Source: CAVWDU01 sp963840725 (lineage in GTDB: Bacteria; Pseudomonadota; Gammaproteobacteria; Pseudomonadales; Halieaceae). From it: a stretch of DNA of 64,000 bases. Position numbers and translations under genes: made by a program. The notes below the pieces were generated by a model. It ran no database searches and was not told where the DNA came from. It worked only from the letters and a program-made list of their open reading frames with translations. The number at the start of each line of letters is the position of its first letter. The stretch's first letter is position 1. The stretch is from assembly GCA_963840725.1 (NCBI GenBank), contig CAWIZY010000009.1, positions 186,001-250,000 on the forward strand. The letters are read 5' to 3'. Positions 56,285 to 64,000 of this stretch are shown one piece after another.

Positions 56285-58714
56285 TCAGCGCCACTCACCG
56301 CAATACAGACGCGGCGCCTTGTTGGCCTCGTCATCCAGCCGGAAGACGTATAGCCATTCGTTGTCGATCAATTGCCGCACCGATTCGTGCTTGTCGACGA
56401 TAGCGGCTATTGCCTCCGCGGGCGCGTCGAGGTAAACAGACAACCTGAGCGGTTGATGCATCCAGTCACTGCCATTGTGCAGTGACTGCAGTGGCAGGCC
56501 GATACGCAGATCGCCGCTGTTGCCTTCGAACACGCCGAGGTTTCCGCCCACCACGTTATGCAGCACCTTGTTGCCGCTGCCGTAGCGCAGGTTGTCCGTG
56601 ACCGAGGCGTTGTACTGCATGTTGATCCAGTGGGTGACGACCATGGGCGCTGTCATGATAAGTTCCAGTGTGGCGTAGTCCTGTTCCGCATCAGCTTCCC
56701 AGCAGTAGTCGTGCAGGAAACTGCGTCCTTCCAAATTGAGATGTCGAGTGCGCTGGCGCGGCGCGACGATAAAACAGGCATTATTGGCAAGACCCCACTC
56801 CGGGCGCACCTGGGACCAGTCGCGGCTGCGCTGTCTGATCGCCGATGTGTTGTCGGTTGCGTCGAGACCAAGCTTTGCCGCGCGCTCGGACCGGGCCTTT
56901 CCAGACGCCGCATCCAGCCAGCTCGCGATATCCGCGAAGCCGTCCGGCAGCGTGCCGTAGCAGCGAATGTCGTCGGTGGTCGTGTCGTGCAGAGCGGCGA
57001 TAAAGCGCGTATCTGCCGGGACGGAAATGCCCGCGGCGGGCAGCGCCGCACGCACTGCCGGGTCGTTCAGGACCTGCGCCAGGGCACGTACATTGATTTC
57101 ACCGGTCTGGCCGCCGCAGGCTCCGCAATCGAGGCCCGCCGCATGGGCATTGTTACGAGTGCTGCTGCCGTGGCCCACCAGCATGACGATCGGGGCGAAG
57201 TTATCGGTGAGTGTCATTGCGCGGAGGATACCAGCGGCCAGCGCTGCGGCCTCTTCCGCCGTCAGCGGCTGGCCTTCACGCTCCAGCGCAAGTGGCACCG
57301 GCCCCCAGGCACTGTTAACCGGGTGCTCGGGCGCGTCTCCGAGAAAAGCATCGCGCAACAACTTGAAGGCGTAGGACAGCCCGGTGGATTCAATGACACC
57401 AAAGCTGGCTGGCGCTGCTTTGGCTAAAGCCTGCCAGCGCGCACCGCGATTGAAACCGCGGCGGTGATGCTGGAGTGCCTGTGGGTCGGACGCCGTGTCC
57501 TCCGTCACCTGAATCGCCGGGCTCAGCAGTCCGGGCAGTTGTGGCCTGCTGTACGTCGCCCCCGCAGGCTGGTATTCGAGTGGCAGGCCGAAGAACCCGG
57601 CAAATCCCAGCGTCTGGATCTGTGGGTGTTGTGCTTCCAATGCGCGGCGGTACACCTCGGAGCGCACGTCGATACAGAACGCAGCCTGCAGGACCGGCCG
57701 GGTGACCGGCACCGCGCGTTCGCCCAGGGCGAACTTGCCGGCCAGCGACTGCTGGTAGGCCAGCTCGGTCGCCCGTTGCCACAGCCAGGCCGGCTGCTGC
57801 GCCTGGCGATGTTGCTCGAGCATATCCCCCAGGCCGGTGAACTGCGAACGCCACCGCTGCCGGATCTGGTCGACGTCGCGCGGGTGCCGTTCGGCCTGGT
57901 GTCGCCAGAGCGCCATTTCCCAGGCCAGGCGTATGGCGAGCAACTCGGGCAGCTGGTCTTCCCCTCCGCCAGATAGCCGCGACTGCCAGCGAAGGTATGC
58001 GACCCAGGAGGCCCAGCCGTTGATCTCTAGCAGTAACGCGTGGAAGTAGTCGCAACTGGTCTCCGCGGGAAGTTCGAGTTCGGCCGCCACGAGCGCGATC
58101 AACGCCTCGTGGTCGTCGGGTAGCCGTCGAAACTGGTCATTCAGGCCCGGCTCGCCCATCATGATGGCGATACCTCGGTCGTGCCGAATCGTATCGAGCC
58201 AGGTGCGGTAGAGGCCCTCTTTACCCGCTCGACGCATGGGGGTGTCTGCGCTGAAGTAGCTGGCGCAGAACTGGCTTATCTGGAACACGATCTCGTCGTG
58301 CCAACTCACCTGACTGGCCAGGTCCCGGGTGGCGTCGACCTGGTCACTGAAGTGGTGCCAGTGCGACAACGCATCGCTTCCGTCCAGCCAGTCTATCAGC
58401 GTGTCCAGGCCACAGTCGGCGCCGGTTTCTGCCATGGCCATCTCGAGGTGGCGCTCATATACGCTGGATTGCCAGGCCTGGCGAAAGTGTTCGCGGGGCA
58501 TGACGCAGCGGGTGTGTGACAGAGCCGACAGCCGGGCTGACACGTCGGTCAGCTTGTCCTCGCGCATCTCCCACCAGGGGTTGACCGCAATCAACTGGTC
58601 GAGTGGCCAGGTGGGCGCAATGCGCTGTCCCGCGTCCCGCGCCATGGACAACCAGGGTTCCATGGCTGCAGCCGTGTCAGTTGGATTGATGTGATTCGTG
58701 CTCGCCTGGGTCAT
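56285..58714 (-). CDS. dabA: DabA (DUF2309), inorganic-carbon uptake subunit
   Basis: 809 residues. Zinc-site motifs of DabA are visible: AAFCIDVRSEVYRRALEAQH (Cys and Asp), HGSSTRNNAHAAGLDCGACG (His and Cys), and NACFIVAPRQRTR. The N-terminal part has IAPTWPLDQLIAVNPWWEM. DabA is a cytoplasmic beta-carbonic-anhydrase-like subunit that, with the proton-conducting DabB, hydrates CO2 vectorially to bicarbonate. Its start overlaps the dabB stop by 4 bases, so the pair is translationally coupled. Intact, unlike the NRPS genes next door. Confidence 0.93.
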   Translation of the reverse strand: MTQASTNHINPTDTAAAMEPWLSMARDAGQRIAPTWPLDQLIAVNPWWEMREDKLTDVSARLSALSHTRCVMPREHFRQAWQSSVYERHLEMAMAETGADCGLDTLIDWLDGSDALSHWHHFSDQVDATRDLASQVSWHDEIVFQISQFCASYFSADTPMRRAGKEGLYRTWLDTIRHDRGIAIMMGEPGLNDQFRRLPDDHEALIALVAAELELPAETSCDYFHALLLEINGWASWVAYLRWQSRLSGGGEDQLPELLAIRLAWEMALWRHQAERHPRDVDQIRQRWRSQFTGLGDMLEQHRQAQQPAWLWQRATELAYQQSLAGKFALGERAVPVTRPVLQAAFCIDVRSEVYRRALEAQHPQIQTLGFAGFFGLPLEYQPAGATYSRPQLPGLLSPAIQVTEDTASDPQALQHHRRGFNRGARWQALAKAAPASFGVIESTGLSYAFKLLRDAFLGDAPEHPVNSAWGPVPLALEREGQPLTAEEAAALAAGILRAMTLTDNFAPIVMLVGHGSSTRNNAHAAGLDCGACGGQTGEINVRALAQVLNDPAVRAALPAAGISVPADTRFIAALHDTTTDDIRCYGTLPDGFADIASWLDAASGKARSERAAKLGLDATDNTSAIRQRSRDWSQVRPEWGLANNACFIVAPRQRTRHLNLEGRSFLHDYCWEADAEQDYATLELIMTAPMVVTHWINMQYNASVTDNLRYGSGNKVLHNVVGGNLGVFEGNSGDLRIGLPLQSLHNGSDWMHQPLRLSVYLDAPAEAIAAIVDKHESVRQLIDNEWLYVFRLDDEANKAPRLYCGEWR

Positions 58715-60267
58715 ATCCGGGCCTCCCTTGTTTGTATTCCTTCAAAAACGGTTTTCTGCCGCCGACGTTGCGGCAGCTGCGCCGGCCACAACGTGAGTGT
58801 CACCCGGGTCGCCCATTCGTCGAGGTAAAGGCCGGCGAACAGGTTCCGGTACAGCCTGCGACCGGTGGCACTCTCCGGACGGTAACGAAGCAGCCAGTGC
58901 GCGAACAGGAGGGTGAGGAACAGGGCGGAGCACCAGGCATTTGCAATGATGCCGGCGCCCTCGTTCGCGGGGGGTTCAACGACGTTGAACAGCATCTTCT
59001 GGATGACATACGCCGCGCACAGCAGCGTCATCAGGCTCAGTGTCTCCAGCAGCCCGCCATCCTGCACCAGGCTGCGCCGCTCGGTGATCAGTACCAGCAG
59101 CATGAGGCCAAACAGCAGCCACAGGCTGGTATCGGCAGGAAAGCTGTAGCCTGTGATCGCAGCCGCGAGTCCGGCGATTACCAGAGCTGACAGCAGCAGT
59201 GCCGGAAGCCGCAGTACCGAGCTGCGGTCTGCAAGCGCCAATTGCTCGCGCAGGAAGTTTTCGACCTGGCTGCCCGAGTTGAGGAAGCTGTAGGCCTTGT
59301 AGCAGGAGTGGGCGATGAGGTGAAGCAGGGCGAGGCCGTACTGTCCCAGTGCGCATTCCACCAGCATCAGGCCCATCTGCGAAACGGTGGACCAGGCCAG
59401 CATGACTTTTACGCTTACCCGGGTCATCATGATGAGCGAGGCAGTGACGCAGGTCAGACCGGCGACGACCAGAACCAGCCAGCGTGCCGCGTCGGCCTGT
59501 AACATCAACGGAGCGGTGATAAGTAGCAGGTAGCCGCCGAGGTTGATAATGCCGGCATGCAGCAAGGCCGACACGGGAGTCGGTGCCTCGACCACTTGGA
59601 TCAGCCAACCGTGCATGGGAAACTGGGCGCACTTGACCATCGCGGCGCTGGCGATCAGCAGCGCAGCGATCTGTTCCTGCCAGCTCAGCGCAAGCCCGCT
59701 TTCACGGCTGTACACGTCCATCATCTCGCTGACGAAAAGCGTGCCGTGGTGCTGGTATAACAGGATGGCTGCGACCACCAGGCAGGCCTCTGCCAGGCGG
59801 GCGAAGAGAAATTTCTTGTGAGCGGCGAGCGCGGCCCGCTTGCGCTCCGGGTAGAACATCAGCAGCTGGTGCAGACACAGGCTGATGCCGATCCACGCTG
59901 CGATCAGCAGTGCGAAATGATTGGCGGTGACCACGATGGCGACGCAGGCCAGGGTCATTTGCAGCCAGCGCTGGAATCGCCGTTGACCCGGGTCTCCACC
60001 CATGTAGTGCGTTGAAAACCGGACCACGACCAGACCAATGAAGCTGACCAGTATCAGGACCGTTATGCTGGGCACGCCATGCAGAAACCAGGGCGATGCT
60101 GGGGCCGGTCCCAGAGCTGTCACGATAGCGCACAGTAGCGCGCCCGCGTTGGCGTACTGTAGGAACCGCCAGCCTGCATCGGGCTTGAGCAGTGTGGAAA
60201 GAATGGCACCGCTGGTGTAGAGCAGCGGCACGAGGCACAGGGCCAGATCACTCACATTCAACTGCAT
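58711..60267 (-). CDS. dabB: DabB, proton-conducting membrane subunit of the DAB carbon-uptake system
   Basis: 518 residues from the ATG at 60267, behind AGGAGG; the open frame to 60384 is too long. About 13 transmembrane helices; conserved NuoL-like proton-channel segments (VKCAQFPMHGWLIQVVEAPT, PVSALLHAGIINLGGYLLL, HSCYKAYSFLNSGSQ). It energises DabA by proton flow. With dabA it forms an operon whose promoter region contains a dyad shared with the LysR locus at 4.4 kb. Together with SulP and carbonic anhydrase it indicates heavy investment in inorganic-carbon acquisition. Confidence 0.92.
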   Translation of the reverse strand: MQLNVSDLALCLVPLLYTSGAILSTLLKPDAGWRFLQYANAGALLCAIVTALGPAPASPWFLHGVPSITVLILVSFIGLVVVRFSTHYMGGDPGQRRFQRWLQMTLACVAIVVTANHFALLIAAWIGISLCLHQLLMFYPERKRAALAAHKKFLFARLAEACLVVAAILLYQHHGTLFVSEMMDVYSRESGLALSWQEQIAALLIASAAMVKCAQFPMHGWLIQVVEAPTPVSALLHAGIINLGGYLLLITAPLMLQADAARWLVLVVAGLTCVTASLIMMTRVSVKVMLAWSTVSQMGLMLVECALGQYGLALLHLIAHSCYKAYSFLNSGSQVENFLREQLALADRSSVLRLPALLLSALVIAGLAAAITGYSFPADTSLWLLFGLMLLVLITERRSLVQDGGLLETLSLMTLLCAAYVIQKMLFNVVEPPANEGAGIIANAWCSALFLTLLFAHWLLRYRPESATGRRLYRNLFAGLYLDEWATRVTLTLWPAQLPQRRRQKTVFEGIQTREARI

Positions 60268-60342
60268 GGGATACCTCCTTGATGTCAGCTGCGAGTATCC
60301 GGGCCCGAGAAGGTTCTGTAAAATAGATATTGATTGATTTAA

Positions 60343-60361
60343 CGTTCTTCTAATGTGAACG
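60343..60361. promoter_or_regulatory. Candidate LysR-type dyad upstream of dabBA
   Basis: CGTTCTTCTAATGTGAACG has CGTTC/GAACG ends and matches the 4469-4487 site in 13 of 19 positions. It lies 76 bases upstream of the dabB start. T-N11-A is present. Confidence 0.4.
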
Positions 60362-60621
60362 AATGCCCCCTCACCCGACGCCATTGCCTTCGCGTTTCGT
60401 CAAGGGTTTCGCCTGTGGGTGCCGGGCCCGGGCTTGATGGGAGTGATCCCACGGGTGGTCCTGTTGTTCTCGCAACACCGTCCCTGGCCATGCCCGCGGG
60501 TTTGCTGCCTTCTTTTCGTATAGGTGTTCTGGTTATCCGCTCCTCCTGCAGTTGTGTGCTGTTTTTCTGCTTCTGCTGGTTATCTGTCGCATGGGCGTGC
60601 CGGTTGTAGTCCGTTGTGGCC

Positions 60622-60790
60622 TTCGGTGGGTGTCCTGTTTGGAGTTCGGTGGGTGTCCTGTTTGGAGTTCTTCGGTGGGTGTCCTGCGTGAAGACTCTGT
60701 GTGAAGACTGCTGTCTAGAGGCTGTCTTGAGCCTCTTTGAAGGTCCAAGTGGGTGTCCTCTTTTAAGGTCCTGGCTTAAGGCGGGTGTTC
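60622..60790. repeat. Imperfect tandem TGGGTGTCC repeats
   Basis: A 23-base unit (TTCGGTGGGTGTCCTGTTTG then GAG) is duplicated exactly at 60622-60667; further TGGGTGTCC copies lie at ~60677 and ~60750. The same word is found twice at 7.2 kb. Apparent open frames on both strands here (about 60339-60827) are products of the repeat. The other contents of the 60268-60908 gap are the LysR-type dyad and the PpsR operator. Confidence 0.6.
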
Positions 60791-60846
60791 GGCTGTGTCC
60801 AGGGGCTTCGGCACTGCTTTGATTCACCTGCGGTGGATTTGATGTG

Positions 60847-60890
60847 TGTCAATTCGAGGTAACAGTTCTATGTGTTAGTTTTAGTTGACA
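60847..60890. promoter_or_regulatory. Tandem PpsR/CrtJ operator upstream of bchE
   Basis: Two exact TGT-N12-ACA palindromes at 60847-60864 and 60873-60890 are separated by 8 bases, the spacing known from bacteriochlorophyll promoters repressed by PpsR/CrtJ. The second ends 18 bases before the bchE start codon, so bound repressor would block transcription under oxygen. Confidence 0.85.
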
Positions 60891-60908
60891 GTTGTAGAGG
60901 GCATAGTC

Positions 60909-62585
60909 ATGCGAATCGTATTCATCCATCCGAACTATCGCTCCGGGGGTGCCGAAATCGCCGGCAACTGGCCCCCGGCCTGGGTCGCCTACCTGGCGGG
61001 ACACCTGCGCAAGGCAGGCTATGAAGATATTCACTTCATCGATGCAATGACCCATGACCTCGCCGACGAGGAAATCGTGTCCCGACTCGTCGAACTACAG
61101 CCGGATGTGGTCGGGACGACGGCGATAACGCCGTCGATCTACATGGCTGAGGCCCTGCTGGAACTGGCCCGGGAGCACGTTCCGCAGGCGTTGCGAGTGC
61201 TCGGCGGTATCCACGCGACATTCATGTACAAGCAGGTGCTCTCCGAGGCGCCGTGGGTAGACGTCATCGTCCGCGGCGAGGGCGAAGAAATTTTTCTCAA
61301 CCTGATGGAGGCGGTCAGGCGGGGCGAGTACCTCGAAAACAGGGAGCAGATCAGGGGGCTCGCCTACCGCGACGGTGAAGAAATCGTGGCTACACCGGCA
61401 GCGCCGACCATCAGCGACCTCGACGCGCTGGACCCCGACTGGTCGCTGCTGGAGTGGGACAAGTACAAGTACATCCCCCTCAATACGCGGGTGGCCATCC
61501 CGAACATGGCTCGCGGGTGCCCGTTCACGTGTTCGTTCTGTTCCCAGTGGAAATTCTGGCGCGATTACCGGGTGCGCGACCCCATCAAGGTGGTGGATGA
61601 AATTGAGCGGCTGGTGGAGGAGCAGGGGGTGGGGTTTTTCATTCTCGCCGACGAGGAACCGACCATCAATCGCAAGAAGTTCATCCAGTTCTGCGAGGAG
61701 CTCATTGCCCGCGACCTGCCGGACCGGGTCAAGTGGGGTATCAACACGCGGGTCACCGATATCCTGCGCGACGAATCGCTGCTGCCGCTTTACCGGCGCG
61801 CCGGTCTGGTGCATGTCAGCCTGGGCACCGAAGCGGCGGCGCAGATGAAGCTCGACCAGTTCAACAAGGAAACCCGCGTCGAGGACAACCGCCGGGCTAT
61901 ACAACTGTTGCGTGATGCCGATATCTTCATCGAAGCTCAGTTCATCGTCGGGATGGATAACGAGACCGCGGAAACCCTTGAGGAAACCTACCAAATGGCC
62001 TGGGACTGGCAGCCCGATCTCGCCAACTGGGCCATGTACACGCCGTGGCCTTTTACGCCCCTGTTCCAGGCGCTGGGCGACAAGGTCGAGGTATTCGATT
62101 TCTCGAAATACAATTTTGTCACGCCGATCATGAAGCCGGACGCGATGGACCGGGCGGAGTTGCTCGACCGGGTAATGAACAACTATCGTCGTTTCTATAT
62201 CAAAAAGGCATTGTTCCACTACCCCTGGCGAGGCACGGGCTTCCGCCGGCGCTATCTTCTGGGCTGCCTGAAGGCTTTTGCCAAGGCGGGCTTTGCGCGC
62301 ACGTTCTACGACCTTGGCAAGAACGGCTACTGGGGACCCCAGTCAAAGTCGAACGTCGATTTTCACTTTGATACCTCGCGGCGGCTGGCCAAGGCGCAGC
62401 TCGACGACTGGGAGGCGGCACAGGACCGGGCAGCAAGGGCCAGGGCCCGCAAACAGTCCCTGGTCACCGACGAGTACGACATGCTGGCCACGGATGCCGT
62501 GGGCGAATCTGCTGCGGTGAAAGCCTGCGGCGGTGGCGACGAACAATTAGCCGAAGTGGAACTGGATGCGGCCGGGCGCAGCTGA
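60909..62585 (+). CDS. bchE: BchE: oxygen-independent Mg-protoporphyrin IX monomethyl ester cyclase
   Basis: 558 residues from the ATG behind AGAGGG. The B12-binding N-terminus (FIHPNYRSGGAEIAGNWPPA) is followed by the radical-SAM cluster MARGCPFTCSFCSQWKFW (CxxxCxxC) and ILADEEPTINRKKFIQFCEE. The C-terminal YFVTPIM-type and GYWGPQSKSNVDFHF segments are also typical. It forms the isocyclic ring of bacteriochlorophyll without O2. The tandem PpsR operator is right upstream. It overlaps bchJ by 20 bases. This defines the organism as a bacteriochlorophyll producer. Confidence 0.96.
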   Translation: MRIVFIHPNYRSGGAEIAGNWPPAWVAYLAGHLRKAGYEDIHFIDAMTHDLADEEIVSRLVELQPDVVGTTAITPSIYMAEALLELAREHVPQALRVLGGIHATFMYKQVLSEAPWVDVIVRGEGEEIFLNLMEAVRRGEYLENREQIRGLAYRDGEEIVATPAAPTISDLDALDPDWSLLEWDKYKYIPLNTRVAIPNMARGCPFTCSFCSQWKFWRDYRVRDPIKVVDEIERLVEEQGVGFFILADEEPTINRKKFIQFCEELIARDLPDRVKWGINTRVTDILRDESLLPLYRRAGLVHVSLGTEAAAQMKLDQFNKETRVEDNRRAIQLLRDADIFIEAQFIVGMDNETAETLEETYQMAWDWQPDLANWAMYTPWPFTPLFQALGDKVEVFDFSKYNFVTPIMKPDAMDRAELLDRVMNNYRRFYIKKALFHYPWRGTGFRRRYLLGCLKAFAKAGFARTFYDLGKNGYWGPQSKSNVDFHFDTSRRLAKAQLDDWEAAQDRAARARARKQSLVTDEYDMLATDAVGESAAVKACGGGDEQLAEVELDAAGRS

Positions 62586-63174
62586 GACCTTCACCGGCAC
62601 CCCGGGGCATCACAGGATCGGCCCCAATGCCGTGCTGCAACTTTTACCGGTACTGGATGCCCATCTGGGTCTGCCCGCCCGGGCAGGCCTGATGCGGCGG
62701 GCCGGACTGGACCGCCCGCCGTCGGATCGAGGCCTGATGGACGAGGTGCCGGCAGTGTTGCTGCACCAGGCGTTGCGGCGCTCCTATCCTGCCCACGCCG
62801 ACGCGCTGGCACGCGAGGCCGGCAGCCGCACCGCCGATTACATTATCGCTCACCGAATCCCGGGCGTTGTGGCAGGGGTGCTCAAGCACCTGCCGGCGCG
62901 GATTGCCAGTGTGCTACTCGCCAGGGCTATCGAAAAACACGCCTGGACATTCGCCGGATCCGGTCAGTTCAGCACGGCCTCCACGCGGCCGGTCACCTTT
63001 GAGCTGTGCGACAATCCGGTGGTTCGCGGCGAATCCGCCAGCCACCCACTGTGCGCCTGGCATGCTGCCGTATTCGAGCGCCTGTACACGGTCCTGGTGG
63101 ATGCCCGCCTTACGTGTCGGGAAACGCACTGCTGCGCTTGCGGTGAGATGGCCTGCAGGTTCGTGGTGAACTGA
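62566..63174 (+). CDS. bchJ: BchJ, 4-vinyl reductase-type/V4R-domain bacteriochlorophyll protein
   Basis: 202 residues. V4R-domain features: VLQLLPVLDAHLGLPARAGL, IAHRIPGVVAGVLKHLPARI, HAWTFAGSGQFSTASTRPVT and a C-terminal zinc cluster (CRETHCCACGEMACRFVV). BchJ was named for 4-vinyl reduction but is now thought to help substrate delivery to Mg-chelatase or enzymes nearby. The start overlaps the bchE end by 20 bases, giving a bchEJ operon, as is typical of photosynthesis clusters. Confidence 0.9.
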   Translation: MRPGAAETFTGTPGHHRIGPNAVLQLLPVLDAHLGLPARAGLMRRAGLDRPPSDRGLMDEVPAVLLHQALRRSYPAHADALAREAGSRTADYIIAHRIPGVVAGVLKHLPARIASVLLARAIEKHAWTFAGSGQFSTASTRPVTFELCDNPVVRGESASHPLCAWHAAVFERLYTVLVDARLTCRETHCCACGEMACRFVVN

Positions 63175-63262
63175 ATAGAGGGCGGCAGGTCTCAGGGACA
63201 TTGACTACCGCGCAGGTGAGGGCGGCGGCGGTGCAATCGGGTGGCCGCTGCCGGATAACCCC

Positions 63263-64000
63263 ATGCCTCACGGAGTCGCCACCCGGGAGTCGTTTTTGGC
63301 CAGGCCATCGCTTAAACAGCTGGAGTATTTTCTCGCCGTCACGCGCTGCGGCAGCCTGCGCCGCGCAGCGGATGAACTGTCCATCAGCCAACCGACCCTG
63401 ACGGCCCAGATAGCGCGGCTTGAACAGGCTCTCGCGGTGCGGCTGTTTGAGCGCACGCGCAAGGGCGTCTACCCAACGCCAGCGGGCCGGCGCCTGGAGC
63501 CGCTCGCCCGCAGAACGGTAGAGTCTCTCGATGAACTGGTCAATACGGCGGTCGATACCCGGGGCGGTGTGGCGAGCACCTACCGGCTGGGCGTGAGCGC
63601 GACCCTCGGCCCTTACCTGCTGCCCCGAATCATGCCTGCGCTGCATGCTACCTATGCGGACTTGAAGCTGTATATTCGCGAAGATTCCACCCAGGGGCTG
63701 GAGGAGGGACTGGCGCGCAACCGGTACGATCTCATCCTGACATCGGCCGCTACCGGCCACGGCGAGCTCGTGGTCCAGCCTCTCATGCGTGAAGCTGTCC
63801 GCCTCGTTCTGCCCGCCAACCATCCGCTGGCCGCAAGCCCGCGGGTTGCTGCCAGCGAATTGGCCGGGCAGCAGATACTGACGATCGAAGAAGGCCAGTG
63901 GTTCGCCCGCCAGGTGGAGGGCCTGTGTACCCGTCTCGGTGCCCAGATATTGCGCGACTACGAGGGCACGAGCCTGGACGCGTTGCGCGTCATGGTCATG
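63263..64000 (+). CDS. LysR-family transcriptional regulator (3' end outside window)
   Basis: 246 codons are open to the window edge. N-terminal winged helix: LKQLEYFLAVTRCGSLRRAA, DELSISQPTLTAQIARLEQA, LFERTRKGVYPTPAGRR. The OxyR/CbbR-like effector domain begins YRLGVSATLGPYLLPRIMPA and continues past the window. It lies 88 bases after bchJ. An OxyR-type redox sensor or a carbon or photosynthesis regulator would both fit; sequence does not decide. No stop is visible, so length is unknown. Confidence 0.88.
   Translation, partial: MPHGVATRESFLARPSLKQLEYFLAVTRCGSLRRAADELSISQPTLTAQIARLEQALAVRLFERTRKGVYPTPAGRRLEPLARRTVESLDELVNTAVDTRGGVASTYRLGVSATLGPYLLPRIMPALHATYADLKLYIREDSTQGLEEGLARNRYDLILTSAATGHGELVVQPLMREAVRLVLPANHPLAASPRVAASELAGQQILTIEEGQWFARQVEGLCTRLGAQILRDYEGTSLDALRVMVM

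Noticed and set aside
60339..60827. Open frames on both strands in the bchE upstream region
   Set aside because: They encode only the translated TGGGTGTCC repeats and lack ribosome sites.
61095..62219. Long minus-strand open frame opposite bchE
   Set aside because: Antisense of a gene with full family conservation; GC-rich third positions create the frame.

Overview
The window comes from a GC-rich gammaproteobacterium of the anoxygenic purple phototroph type. The right edge carries bchE (oxygen-independent Mg-protoporphyrin monomethyl ester cyclase) and bchJ behind a textbook tandem PpsR/CrtJ operator. The rest looks gammaproteobacterial: DabAB and SulP bicarbonate uptake, TonB receptor, sigma-54 enhancer proteins. 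Chromatiales or Halieaceae-like bacteria would fit; the sequence alone does not settle the family.

Layout. 0-3.4 kb: 2-oxoacid:ferredoxin oxidoreductase, ferritin-like protein, haem protein. 3.5-10.3 kb: inorganic-carbon genes (LysR regulator, DabA-like fragment with an ArsR regulator, then an ArsR / beta-carbonic anhydrase / SulP operon). 10.5-14.7 kb: two orphan phage-tail-tube-like genes, a TAXI binding protein, a PhoD phosphatase. 15-22.6 kb: NtrY/NtrC-like two-component pair divergent from an HlyD/ABC/MacB-type export operon with a sigma-54 promoter. 22.7-34 kb: assorted housekeeping and secreted-protein genes, with a MITE-like element at 25.8 kb. 34-55.1 kb: TonB receptor and a nonribosomal peptide cluster. 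55.2-60.3 kb: DUF4239 protein and DabA/DabB. 60.9-64 kb: bchE, bchJ, a LysR regulator.

The notable system is the NRPS cluster (36.3-55.1 kb). It encodes a phosphopantetheinyl transferase, an ornithine cyclodeaminase homologue, JmjC and PhyH oxygenases, a TylF-like methyltransferase, a HupE/UreJ protein, a free-standing adenylation domain with a free-standing carrier protein, a PltE-like acyl-CoA dehydrogenase, and two modules. Module 1 has an Asn-type specificity code, and its A domain is interrupted at the A8-A9 loop by a complete cysteine-rich PP-loop ATP-pyrophosphatase domain. Module 2's A domain is interrupted at the same place by a guanidinoacetate-methyltransferase-like domain and ends in a PCP and thioesterase. 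My inferred product is a pyrrole-2-carbonyl (or dehydroprolyl) capped, side-chain modified Asn-X peptide, possibly a metallophore given the neighbouring TonB receptor and HupE/UreJ protein.

Caveat: about 28 frameshifts fall between 39.8 and 53.4 kb although domain motifs are intact. A few more are scattered elsewhere (sigma-54 regulator, MacB-like permease, outer-membrane barrel, cyclodeaminase). None is evident in 54-64 kb. They are either assembly errors or recent decay; read data are needed to tell.
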